Shown piece by piece: positions 1 to 7,390 of a DNA stretch of 11,294 bases. The stretch spans positions 1 to 11,294 of the forward strand of contig CAAGRW010000171.1 of the NCBI GenBank assembly GCA_900772775.1. Direction: 5' to 3'. Both the position numbers and the translations under genes were made by a program. Source of the stretch: Candidatus Rifleibacteriota bacterium (GTDB lineage Bacteria > Vulcanimicrobiota > Xenobia > Xenobiales > Xenobiaceae). The stretch's first letter is position 1. Every line of letters starts with the position of its first letter. A model generated the notes under the pieces. That model did no database searches and was not told the origin of the DNA. It saw only the letters and a program-made list of their open reading frames with translations.

Positions 1-57
1 AAAGTGAAACATTGTCAAAAGCAGTGGCTTATTACAAAGAAAAGGAAGGACGTGGTG

Positions 58-282
58 CTATGAGTGAAGCAAGAAGAAAGTTACAATATAAAGTACAAAA
101 GGCGTCACCAAAAGGATACCAATAGCCTTTTTACTCATTTGCTTGACAGGCTTAACTGGAGCTAAATGAGCCGAAGCCAAATTGTTGTCTGGCGGCTTGC
201 TTTGGGTAAAATTATTGTTGTCACTCGAAGCGTCTATTTGTTGTTCGGCTCTATCGAGAGAAGATAAATTGTTGTTGGCCAT
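58..282 (-). CDS. Small single-membrane-segment protein, possibly a truncated ABC permease N-terminus
   Basis: This is a 74-residue reading frame. I chose the ATG at 282-280 because it overlaps the stop of the preceding potD-like gene (TAATG), the usual signature of translational coupling; a farther ATG at 309 would overlap that gene by 28 bases. The first ~50 residues are hydrophilic and rich in Asn, Gln and Ser. Next comes Lys-Lys and one hydrophobic stretch (GILLVTPFVLYIVTFFLL), and the frame ends three residues later at TAG. A pattern like TPxVLxxxxF is common in the first membrane helix of PotB-type permeases, and the permease is what the operon lacks. It is therefore either a genuine small inner-membrane protein or the stump of a permease cut by a stop or frameshift. 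None of the three minus-strand frames from 60 to 1 gives a clear permease continuation. The function is not established. Confidence 0.5.
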   Translation of the reverse strand: MANNNLSSLDRAEQQIDASSDNNNFTQSKPPDNNLASAHLAPVKPVKQMSKKAIGILLVTPFVLYIVTFFLLHS

Positions 283-1358
283 TAGTTTTTGAATTTTATA
301 CTCTCCCACATTTTATCCCAATTTTTCTCTTCGGCGCCAATATCTTCTTGAGCAAAAGTGCGCTTCATCATTTCTGCAGGCGGATAGCCCAAAGGTCTAT
401 TCAACAATTCCTTATTTACGTAAGGCATGGAAGTTGCAATAGTATTGGGATAACTGGTAAAGTTGGTAACTTTAGCAATAATTTCTGGCTGCATGACAAA
501 ATTGAGGAACTCAACAGCTTCTCGCTTATGAGCTGCATCTTTGGGAATGCACCAAGAATCAACAAAGAAGAAACTACCTTCTTTGGGCAAAACATAATCA
601 ATATTGGGATTGGCGTCTTTGGCACGGGAAATATCACCGCTCCAAGCTTGAGCTAACCAAATTTCGCCTCTGGCTAAACCGTCGATATAATCGTTAGTAT
701 ATTGACGCAAAATATGTTTTTGATGAGTAAGCTCTTTTTGGGCAGCAGCTAACTGTTTGGGATCGCAAGAATTGCCATTATAACCGAGCTTAATTAAAGC
801 CGCGCCTATAGCGTCGCGCTTTTCGTCTAGCATAGTTACTCGGCCTACATAGTCTTCGTTCCAAAGATCATTCCAAGAAGTAGGGGCTTTTTTTACGTAT
901 TTGCGATTGTAGCCTATACCCGTAGTGCCCCAAAGATAGGGGACGCAATAGCGACACAAAGAGGACCAAGGCTCTTTTTTTACCAGGTCGATCATATCGC
1001 TGTAATACTTAAAACCATCGATAGTATCGATAATTTGCTGGCGGATCAGGCGGCGCAACATATAATCGGAAGCTACTACCAAATCGTAGCCGGCGCCCAA
1101 TTTTAGCTTGGCAAAAAGTACATCTTGGGAAGAAAACTCATCGTAAACTACAGATATGCCGGTTTCGTGGATAAAGTTTTTTACTGTATCCGGAGCTATA
1201 TAGTAGGAATAATTGTATATGTTGAGTCTGCGCTCGGAAGAAGATACGCAGCCAGGCATACACATAGCTAGGATGGCACCGGCTGTGTATCCTAAAAACT
1301 GACGCCTGCTCAAAAGAGAGGCGTCAGGAGCCAGCACTCGTAAAGAATGCTTTTTCAT
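282..1358 (-). CDS. potD: Spermidine/putrescine-type ABC transporter substrate-binding lipoprotein (PotD-like)
   Basis: This 358-residue protein is likely the extracytoplasmic binding component that captures polyamines and delivers them to the membrane transporter. The N-terminus carries a twin-arginine motif (SRRQFLG, residues 17-23), a hydrophobic segment and a lipobox-like MPGC with Cys37, so it looks like a Tat-exported lipoprotein. The mature part has family landmarks: NIYNYSYYIAPDT near 46-58, ETGISVVYDEF, a GYDLVVASDYM block near 90-100, YLWGTTGIGYN at 141-151, AWSGD at 238-242 and a VDSWCIPKDA block near 266-275. Length fits the family (about 350). It starts 10 bases after potA with only a weak Shine-Dalgarno, and its stop overlaps the next ATG, so it is almost surely co-transcribed with potA. 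The ligand could be putrescine, spermidine or a related compound; the sequence does not decide which. Confidence 0.88.
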   Translation of the reverse strand: MKKHSLRVLAPDASLLSRRQFLGYTAGAILAMCMPGCVSSSERRLNIYNYSYYIAPDTVKNFIHETGISVVYDEFSSQDVLFAKLKLGAGYDLVVASDYMLRRLIRQQIIDTIDGFKYYSDMIDLVKKEPWSSLCRYCVPYLWGTTGIGYNRKYVKKAPTSWNDLWNEDYVGRVTMLDEKRDAIGAALIKLGYNGNSCDPKQLAAAQKELTHQKHILRQYTNDYIDGLARGEIWLAQAWSGDISRAKDANPNIDYVLPKEGSFFFVDSWCIPKDAAHKREAVEFLNFVMQPEIIAKVTNFTSYPNTIATSMPYVNKELLNRPLGYPPAEMMKRTFAQEDIGAEEKNWDKMWESIKFKN

Positions 1359-1368
1359 AGGTTTACTT

Positions 1369-2463
1369 TTAATTATTGTTCGATTGGGGAAGGAGAGTGG
1401 CGCTGGCTACACCCCAGTTGAGCCATACAGAATCGCCCCGAGAAAACTCGGAATTGTAGGAGTGATCCTGATTTTGGCGCTCGGCCATAACTGTATATTT
1501 GTCACCTACACGCACATTTATGCGAGTATGAGCGCCCATAAATACACTGTCGATAACTGTGCCCGGTATGCTGATACCGTCTTGGGCAGCTTCTTTCAAT
1601 ACTTGTATGCGCTCAGGCCTAATTGACAGATCGGCCCAACTGCCTTCAGCCAAGCCTTTTCTGGTAGGTACTAAAATATCGCGACCTGTCAGATTTACAG
1701 TTGTTTTGCCGTTGTGAATTTGACGAATATGCACAGGCAAGAAATTGGCTGTACCGATAAAGTCGGCTACAAACCTAGTGGAAGGGTGATTATATATTTC
1801 GGCAGGACTGCCTACTTGCTCCAACTTGCCTTTGCAAATGACCGCTACTGAATCTGACATAGTGAGGGCTTCTTCTTGGTCGTGAGTAACCAAAACAAAA
1901 GTGATGCCCAACTCGCGCTGAAGGCGCTTTAACTCAAATTGCATTTCGCGTCTGAGCTTTTGATCTAAAGCTGCCAGAGGCTCGTCTAAAAGAAGCACTT
2001 CGGGCTCGTTTACTAAAGCACGCGCTAAAGCAATACGCTGCTGTTGCCCTCCCGAAAGCTGGTTGACCTGGCGCCTCTCGGTACCTTCGAGTTGCACTAA
2101 TTCTAAAGCCCATTTGACTTTTTTGGCAATTTCTGATTCTGGTACTTTTTTACGGCGCAAACCGAAAGCTATGTTCTCGTAAATATTTAAATGCGGGAAC
2201 AGGGCATAGTTCTGAAAAACAGTATTAACTTGCCTCTGAAAAGGAGGAAGATGGGTTACTTCCTGTCCATTGATAAAGACTTCCCCATTATCGGGTTCGT
2301 CAAAACCTGCGATCATGCGCAGGGTAGTCGTCTTGCCGCACCCTGATGGGCCCAACAAAGAAAAAAATTCACCGCGATGAATAGATAAGTTCATCCGGTT
2401 GACGGCTGTCACAGAGCCATATTGCCGAGTTACGTCTCGGAACTCCACGACCGAATCGTCCAA
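1369..2463 (-). CDS. potA: Polyamine-type ABC transporter ATP-binding protein (PotA-like)
   Basis: This 364-residue ATPase should power uptake of the ligand bound by the adjacent PotD-like protein, acting on the cytoplasmic face of the membrane. All nucleotide-binding motifs are intact: Walker A GPSGCGKT (38-45), Q-loop FQNYALFPH (83-91), signature LSGGQQ (136-141), Walker B VLLLDEP (156-162) and the switch His in VTHDQEE (His194). The C-terminal ~130 residues (from about 230) match the TOBE regulatory domain of the PotA/MalK/FbpC group, including SIRPERI near 280. The start is TTG at 2463-2461, supported by a strong GGGAGGT seven bases upstream; no ATG lies near. Assignment to polyamine rather than sugar or iron transport rests on the PotD-like neighbour. 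The two permease genes normally found with it are not seen upstream or between the genes. Confidence 0.92.
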   Translation of the reverse strand: MDDSVVEFRDVTRQYGSVTAVNRMNLSIHRGEFFSLLGPSGCGKTTTLRMIAGFDEPDNGEVFINGQEVTHLPPFQRQVNTVFQNYALFPHLNIYENIAFGLRRKKVPESEIAKKVKWALELVQLEGTERRQVNQLSGGQQQRIALARALVNEPEVLLLDEPLAALDQKLRREMQFELKRLQRELGITFVLVTHDQEEALTMSDSVAVICKGKLEQVGSPAEIYNHPSTRFVADFIGTANFLPVHIRQIHNGKTTVNLTGRDILVPTRKGLAEGSWADLSIRPERIQVLKEAAQDGISIPGTVIDSVFMGAHTRINVRVGDKYTVMAERQNQDHSYNSEFSRGDSVWLNWGVASATLLPQSNNN

Positions 2464-2469
2464 CTACTG

Positions 2470-2476
2470 ACCTCCC
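2470..2476 (-). promoter_or_regulatory. Ribosome binding site fixing the potA TTG start
   Basis: On the minus strand this reads GGGAGGT, nearly the ideal anti-16S complement, and lies about seven bases before the TTG codon at 2463. It is the strongest Shine-Dalgarno in the left half of the window and is the reason for accepting TTG rather than the internal GTG four codons later. Confidence 0.75.
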
Positions 2477-2517
2477 TGTGTTGCTGGCAGACATACGTGG
2501 TCTCATGCAAGCGCTAT

Positions 2518-2526
2518 ATTATCACA
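2518..2526 (-). promoter_or_regulatory. Possible extended -10 promoter for the potA operon
   Basis: The minus strand reads TGTGATAAT, a TGn extended -10 followed by a 5-of-6 match to TATAAT. It would start transcription near 2511 and give a leader of about 48 bases. No good -35 box sits 16-18 bases upstream, which extended -10 promoters can tolerate. The rest of the 238-base gap between the exported protein gene and potA (2464-2701) shows no clear terminator; it contains a 12-base AT-rich palindrome (TAAAACGTTTTA, 2654-2665) of unknown meaning. Confidence 0.35.
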
Positions 2527-2701
2527 ATTGCACGAAAAATAAACCCCTTTTTTGTAAAAAAGACAGCAAGAAACAGAAGTTCCAATAGATAAAGGAACAA
2601 CATAACTTAACTGGGGCCGTTCTCACTAAAAAATGCCTTTATTGACCGAGACGTAAAACGTTTTATTTTGTCGCTTCGGGCTTATGGAGATTGGACGATA
2701 A

Positions 2702-4030
2702 TTACCACCTTTGCATACGTGCTTGAACTAAAAGAGCTATATCGAGCATGGAGCGCAAATCGGCAAATCTGGTATCGGCAGCCAGTTCGCAAACTAAACT
2801 TTGCTGCGGATAATAGATTTCCATTACGTACATGCCCTTAAGGTCTTTGGAGAAGTTAGTCTTCACAGCAAAGGGATTTATGTCCGCAGAATCAGCGTCA
2901 TTGGTAGATGCTGTTAAATCGCCAACAAAAAGTTCCCCAGCACTGTTACTGTTGTTAGTTTGGTCGTTAGATTTGTCAGATTTATCATCCGACTGGTCTT
3001 CTTTACCAGAGCTGACTCCAGTGTAAGGTGACTGGCCAGACGTAGGATCTTCGTCGATCCTAATGTTTTTATATTGAGAAGCCGCCAACTGACGGCGCAA
3101 ATCCTCGTCGAATCCTTCAGGGAGAGAAGTAACGGGGATTTTATTAAAACTGGGAGCGGTTCTAGATTTTATCAGTCCTGGATCGAGCTGATCGAAGCGA
3201 ACGTCTCCTTCAGGCTCGAGAGCCGAAAAGGTAAACTCGCCTTTAGCCGTTTCCAAATCGAAAGGTTTCTCCGGCTCGGGAGCAGGGAGGAAAGATATAA
3301 AAGCTTTGGAGCCAAAACCTTTAAGAGAGCGTAAATTGGGAGCGGCTGCCCTGAGCGTATTGTAAGCACGTTCGGCTAAAAGCCCCTTATCGTTGCCGTA
3401 AAGAGCTATTTGGAAAAATCCCAAGCTTTTTGTATGGTAGCGGCGCAAACTAAAAGGCGTGGGCAATTGGGCATCCGGCCTGTTTAGTTTGTCTAAATAT
3501 TGTGCTCTTAAAGGACGCAAACTAGGATCTGGCAATTCTGCTCGGCTCGAATCGGCCGAAATTTCACCAAAAACGGCAGGTATAATTGCCTGTTCCGAAG
3601 GATGAAGAGCATTTTTTAACTGGCTCGAAGTTTCGGAAGTAGTGGCAAGTGCAGAAGAACTCTTTCCTTGTTTGGGAAGTGGCGGGCCAATAACGGCAAA
3701 GGGAGGTACTTCCCAAGTAGAGGGAACAGTGCTTGAAGCAAAACTTTCCGAAGCAGAATCGGTCAAAACTTCCAACCCGCTCATGGGCAGGGAAGGAGCT
3801 TCAAATAAGGGAGGGGCGGCATGCTCTCGCTCGCGAAAGTCCTCAGGGCACTGAGTAATAAGCGACAACTCTCGTTCGGTGACTAAGCGCCAAGCCAAAT
3901 TTTCGGGGTAACGTCCCTCTTCGGCATATACAGGAAGCGCTTTGACGCAAAAAACAACGGCGCTTACCGTAGTAAGACACACAAAAACGGCAACTAAATT
4001 TTGGAAAAAGCTGCGTTGATCAGAACACAT
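2702..4030 (-). CDS. Exported protein of unknown function
   Basis: I do not recognise this 442-residue protein. It begins with a short polar stretch, a hydrophobic core (about residues 9-28) and a plausible signal peptidase I site after PVYA (Ala36), so it should be secreted or anchored by an uncleaved signal. Residues ~65-165 are rich in Pro, Ser, Glu and Ala and look disordered. A denser region (~185-240) includes PTPFSLRRYHTKSLGFFQIA and may be folded. A low-complexity linker of Ser, Asp, Lys and Asn follows at about 345-375. The last ~50 residues (KGMYVMEIYYPQQSL through QARMQRW) look folded again. No catalytic motif is visible. It precedes the potA operon on the same strand but 238 bases away, so co-transcription is uncertain. 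A consensus extended -10 lies just upstream of its ATG. Confidence 0.7.
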   Translation of the reverse strand: MCSDQRSFFQNLVAVFVCLTTVSAVVFCVKALPVYAEEGRYPENLAWRLVTERELSLITQCPEDFREREHAAPPLFEAPSLPMSGLEVLTDSASESFASSTVPSTWEVPPFAVIGPPLPKQGKSSSALATTSETSSQLKNALHPSEQAIIPAVFGEISADSSRAELPDPSLRPLRAQYLDKLNRPDAQLPTPFSLRRYHTKSLGFFQIALYGNDKGLLAERAYNTLRAAAPNLRSLKGFGSKAFISFLPAPEPEKPFDLETAKGEFTFSALEPEGDVRFDQLDPGLIKSRTAPSFNKIPVTSLPEGFDEDLRRQLAASQYKNIRIDEDPTSGQSPYTGVSSGKEDQSDDKSDKSNDQTNNSNSAGELFVGDLTASTNDADSADINPFAVKTNFSKDLKGMYVMEIYYPQQSLVCELAADTRFADLRSMLDIALLVQARMQRW

Positions 4031-4047
4031 AAAAAAAATTCACTCTT

Positions 4048-4056
4048 ATTATACCA
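4048..4056 (-). promoter_or_regulatory. Extended -10 promoter for the exported protein gene
   Basis: The minus strand reads TGGTATAAT: a perfect TATAAT preceded by the TGn extension. Transcription would start near 4041, only about 10 bases before the ATG at 4030. The space between holds a T-rich run and at best a weak GAGTGA, so the mRNA would be almost leaderless. No convincing -35 box is present at the usual distance. Confidence 0.5.
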
Positions 4057-4159
4057 CGCAGAGCCAAATCGATCCTTCTTGCAGCGATACTTATGCATGA
4101 TTAAAAAATGTTTTTAGGCATGAAGCTTATCCTCTTTTAGTTGACGGCTCATAAAAAAT

Positions 4160-4172
4160 AAGGGGAGAAAGG
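4160..4172 (+). promoter_or_regulatory. Purine-rich ribosome binding site for the ureohydrolase-like gene
   Basis: The run AAGGGGAGAAAGG ends six bases before the GTG at 4179 and supports that start over the internal ATG at 4269. The 148-base divergent region (4031-4178) shows no clear plus-strand promoter: TTGACG at 4141 has no -10 box at the right distance. Confidence 0.5.
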
Positions 4173-4178
4173 CTATAG

Positions 4179-5000
4179 GTGTGGAAAGGGGCGGAGTTGT
4201 CGGCGAGTGTAGCGAACTTGCACGGCGAAACGTGTGTTTATACTTTAACAAAGGGTTGGAAAGCTGAAATGGTCGGTTTTTTAGGTACTGAGGCACTTTA
4301 TGAACAGGAAGTTGACCTGCAGCGCGATCTACTAATCTACGGCATTGACGATACCGCTGCAGCCATCAGAGAATATTCTCTGGGCATTTCTCCCTATTCG
4401 CCTAAATTGAGACGCAGCTTTACCAACTTTTCTGCTTATGATAGCAACGAGCGCCTTGACGGCGTAAATTTGTTGCTGGGCGATACTTCTGCCGAATTTC
4501 AACTTCCTACTATATATATAGGGGCAACTATAAATGTTCCTTATATGGGTATGTCTATAGGTGATGCTTACAATCAGGGAGCTTTGCCCGAAGAGCGTAC
4601 AGTTTGGTACTTGGGAAGTCGAAACTATTCTTCAGAAGAATGCGATTGGGCTAGATATAATCAGCGTTTGCTGGCTGGCCATGAAGTAGATCTGGATATC
4701 GCCTTAAAAACTGCTTTAGCTGAACTTAATGGAGTGCAAAGCAGAGTCATTCTGAATATGGATATTGTCGATCCGGTGTGGGCTCCGGCTGTACAGCGCC
4801 CGGCCGGTTTTGGTTATGAGCCTAGAGAGCTTTTGAAAGCTTTGCGCTCTTTGGAAGGCGCTCCCGTGCCTTTGGTGCAAGTGTGCGGAGTTTGCGTGCA
4901 AGATCAGGAAGCAGGGGCTTTGGCTCAGACAGCTCGTTTGGCGGCAGAATTTGCCCGCGAATTAGCTTTGACAGTCTTTTCTTACAAATTGAAGGCTTAG
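4179..5000 (+). CDS. Arginase/agmatinase-family protein lacking the metal ligands (probable pseudoenzyme)
   Basis: This 273-residue protein starts at GTG 4179 after a purine-rich ribosome site; an ATG at residue 31 is the alternative. Its C-terminal half follows the ureohydrolase pattern: VWYLGSRN (142-149, family vxxiGiR), MDIVDPVWAPAVQRP (194-208, family DiDxlDPxfAPgtgtP), then RELLKALRSL and a final TARLAAEFARELA helix. In active members two Asp in DxD, the DAHxD residues and the His of GGDH bind two Mn ions. Here the corresponding sites read NMD (193-195), GATIN (115-119) and GDT (101-103); the HG after DAHxD becomes IG, and the Glu of the late DxxEv motif becomes Gly (VCGV). About one of six ligands survives. 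Hydrolysis of arginine or agmatine is therefore unlikely, and a binding or regulatory role is possible. The N-terminal third aligns poorly and the segment between the two metal loops is shorter than usual. The gene stands alone, divergent from the exported protein and convergent with the HD-GYP gene. Confidence 0.72.
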   Translation: MWKGAELSASVANLHGETCVYTLTKGWKAEMVGFLGTEALYEQEVDLQRDLLIYGIDDTAAAIREYSLGISPYSPKLRRSFTNFSAYDSNERLDGVNLLLGDTSAEFQLPTIYIGATINVPYMGMSIGDAYNQGALPEERTVWYLGSRNYSSEECDWARYNQRLLAGHEVDLDIALKTALAELNGVQSRVILNMDIVDPVWAPAVQRPAGFGYEPRELLKALRSLEGAPVPLVQVCGVCVQDQEAGALAQTARLAAEFARELALTVFSYKLKA

Positions 5001-7243
5001 TTTTTAGTTGTCTCTTTGTTCTTCACAGCTTCTATAGCCTCTTTTACGGCACTGCGCCAGACTACAGCTCTGCCGCCTGCTTCTGAAGTGATAATGTCAT
5101 GTTGCCCATCACCTTGTAAGGCATCGCGTGATCTCGTACTGTTGAGCTTTTCCATTATCGGTTGCAATTTGTTTTCGTGGTAAAGTTCTATAAAAATATC
5201 GGCAATATCGGGATCGAATTGAGAGCCCCTATTTTCGCGGATAATTTTTATAGCTTTTTCTATAGGCATTCCTTTGCGATAAGGACGATCAGAAGTCATA
5301 GCGTCGAAGCTGTCAGCAACACAAATAATGCGGGCGCAGAGCGGAATTTCGTTGCCCCTTTTGCGATCGGGATATCCTGCGCCGTTGTACCATTCGTGAT
5401 GATGCAAAATGTAAGGAATAAGCGGACGGAAACTCTTTACAGGCATCATAATACCGGCACCGTAAACAGCGTGGCGTTGCATCTCTTCGTATTCTTCGTT
5501 GCTGAGCTTGTCTGGCTTATTGAGAATGTTGTCGCGAATGCGAATTTTCCCTATATCGTGCAACAAAGCTGCATTGCGCAAATTCCAAATTTCTTCGGCT
5601 GTAAAATTCAAACGCTCGGCAATGAGCACAGAAAAGGCTGCTACACGTTCAGAGTGGCCGCGAGTATAAGGATCGCGAGCGTCGATAGCATTGGCCAAAG
5701 CCGTAATAGATTCTACAAATAAATTTTGCAACTTATTGTGCAATTCGGCATTTTCGATGGCTGCTGCCGACATGGAAGCTAAACGAGTAGCTAGATCAAT
5801 GTCGTCATCTGTAAATTCGTTGGAATCGTTGTGGCCGCGAACGTTGAGAACACCAATTACTTTATCGGAAACTTTTAAAGGAACACAGAGAGCCGCTTCC
5901 AGTTCTTCTCCAGTAGAGCTGAGGCCGCGAGGTAAACTGACCGGATGGCCTTGCAAAGCCACTTTTCCGGAAACACGCTCTCCTAATTTTACTCTGGTGT
6001 TGTCTATAACTTGCTTACTTAAACCTTTAGCTTCACGAATGCGCAAATGCTGGCGATCCGGCTCCAAAAGCATAAGCGAAGCGTTTTTGGCGCCCAGTAA
6101 CGAACAAGCGTGATCGAGCACTTTATGCAAAGTTTTAGGAACATCGATGCTGGAATTTAGAGAATTTCCTATTTCTTGCAAAGCTCGCAACTCTTCGTAC
6201 TGGCGCATAGCTTTTTGGTAAACAATAGCTTTAGCTAAAGAAGAACTGGAATAGCCCGCAATAATACGCAAGATTCGCAAATCGGCAGAACTGTAATACC
6301 CCTTACAAGGTGAAGAAATCTTTATACTACCTATGCACGAACTTTCATCGCTCAAGGGTACTTTTAGAGTGCATAAACCAGAATCGTTAGTAATACTTTC
6401 GCAATTTTCTTCGTTGAGCCAATTGCGCAAATCTTGACCTATAGGCACGTTGTGAGTACAACTAAACGGTTTATTGGGGCCTTCTTTTATATAAAGGTGG
6501 AGATTTTGTTTACTTTCATCCAATAAAGAAATACAACCTGACTCAGCTTTTAGAATAGACATAGCTTTATCAAGTATGGAAGGCAAAATTTCGTTGATAT
6601 CCAAAGAACGGCCTATATCGGTGCTCATTTCGTACAGGCAACTTAAAGTATTGATTGCTTCCTGCTGCCTAGTATGCATTTCACTCATTTGAGCGATAAA
6701 ATCGGCCATAGAATTAGCTAAGTCGGTACAACTCTCTTTAGGTATGCACCTAGTAGGAGGATTGTCATAAAAAGCTGAGGCTAGTTGTTCGTTGCTCCAG
6801 TTGAAATATTTTTGTATTTCTTGACTTTGTTCTTCATTGGGAGAATTTTGCCAAAATGGGCCTACTAAAACATAGGCCAGGGGGAGAGGGGCAGTCTTGC
6901 TGAACACGGGACAGACGGAAAAGAAAAGGTTTCCTGCTAAAGTGAAAATAAAAGCTGTCTCGGCACATTTGTGTTTTTTTAAGCGTTCAGCAAGTTCACT
7001 TCTCAATTTATCGGAAGTAAAGAGCGCTTTATGGGCTTCGTCGTGTGGCAGCGAATAATGGGATATCTCTTCTCCATTGGTATAGATCACGCCTAAGGAA
7101 GCAGATACAGACTGAGCCATAACTTTTTGCATACTTAGCAACGCCGCTCTGTAGCTCGTGTAAGCTGAGCCTGACAGTATGTTGCTGATTGGTGCGGCAA
7201 GAATGTCCACTCCCAAGTGCCCTTTCTCTTCCGACATATTCAT
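4997..7243 (-). CDS. PocR-like/GAF/GAF/HD-GYP signalling phosphodiesterase
   Basis: This 748-residue cytoplasmic protein has no membrane segment or signal peptide. Residues ~25-190 resemble a PocR-type sensory domain (PLAYVLVGPFW near 121-131, followed by helices). Two GAF domains follow (about 205-340 and 355-500), joined by short helical linkers suggestive of a coiled coil. Residues ~505-690 are a complete HD-GYP domain: GHSERVA (His530), HDIGKI (562-567), His591, HHHEW (614-618), GAGYP (621-625) and VADSFDAMTSDRPYR (from 642). HD-GYP enzymes hydrolyse cyclic-di-GMP, or in some groups cyclic GMP-AMP, with a metal centre formed by these residues, so it is probably active. The DG of DGxGYP is NG here, a substitution outside the metal ligands. 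The last ~55 residues are a hydrophilic tail. The signals sensed are unknown. The start at MNM has no strong Shine-Dalgarno; the second ATG two codons on is equally possible. No GGDEF cyclase lies in the window. Confidence 0.9.
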   Translation of the reverse strand: MNMSEEKGHLGVDILAAPISNILSGSAYTSYRAALLSMQKVMAQSVSASLGVIYTNGEEISHYSLPHDEAHKALFTSDKLRSELAERLKKHKCAETAFIFTLAGNLFFSVCPVFSKTAPLPLAYVLVGPFWQNSPNEEQSQEIQKYFNWSNEQLASAFYDNPPTRCIPKESCTDLANSMADFIAQMSEMHTRQQEAINTLSCLYEMSTDIGRSLDINEILPSILDKAMSILKAESGCISLLDESKQNLHLYIKEGPNKPFSCTHNVPIGQDLRNWLNEENCESITNDSGLCTLKVPLSDESSCIGSIKISSPCKGYYSSADLRILRIIAGYSSSSLAKAIVYQKAMRQYEELRALQEIGNSLNSSIDVPKTLHKVLDHACSLLGAKNASLMLLEPDRQHLRIREAKGLSKQVIDNTRVKLGERVSGKVALQGHPVSLPRGLSSTGEELEAALCVPLKVSDKVIGVLNVRGHNDSNEFTDDDIDLATRLASMSAAAIENAELHNKLQNLFVESITALANAIDARDPYTRGHSERVAAFSVLIAERLNFTAEEIWNLRNAALLHDIGKIRIRDNILNKPDKLSNEEYEEMQRHAVYGAGIMMPVKSFRPLIPYILHHHEWYNGAGYPDRKRGNEIPLCARIICVADSFDAMTSDRPYRKGMPIEKAIKIIRENRGSQFDPDIADIFIELYHENKLQPIMEKLNSTRSRDALQGDGQHDIITSEAGGRAVVWRSAVKEAIEAVKNKETTKN

Positions 7244-7390
7244 TTTGGCGATACAAAAAAGCTTAAAAACGCCTTGCTATTAAGATCGGTATTTGTAGGA
7301 GGCACTACGTAATCCTTTTTAATTTTATGGTTGTTAATGGCGAAAAATGGCGCTTTTTTCGATATTAGACATGGCACAACTGTTCCATAT

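Noticed and set aside
2654..2665. Palindrome TAAAACGTTTTA between the exported protein gene and potA.
   Set aside because: Short, AT-rich and not placed over the promoter; chance is likely. It has no T tract arrangement typical of a terminator.
5162..6113. Plus-strand open frames of 186 and 140 codons inside the HD-GYP gene.
   Set aside because: They lie opposite a gene with intact family motifs throughout and show no domain or ribosome site; they are antisense shadows.
7307..7368. AGGAGG followed by a 13-codon ORF starting at ATG 7327.
   Set aside because: Spacing of the purine run to the ATG is too long, and the peptide has no distinguishing feature; no evidence it is translated.
7372..7387. 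Sigma-54-like TGGCAC-N5-TTCCA on the plus strand.
   Set aside because: The essential -12 GC is changed to CC and no gene starts close downstream, while a good sigma-70 promoter serves rplM.
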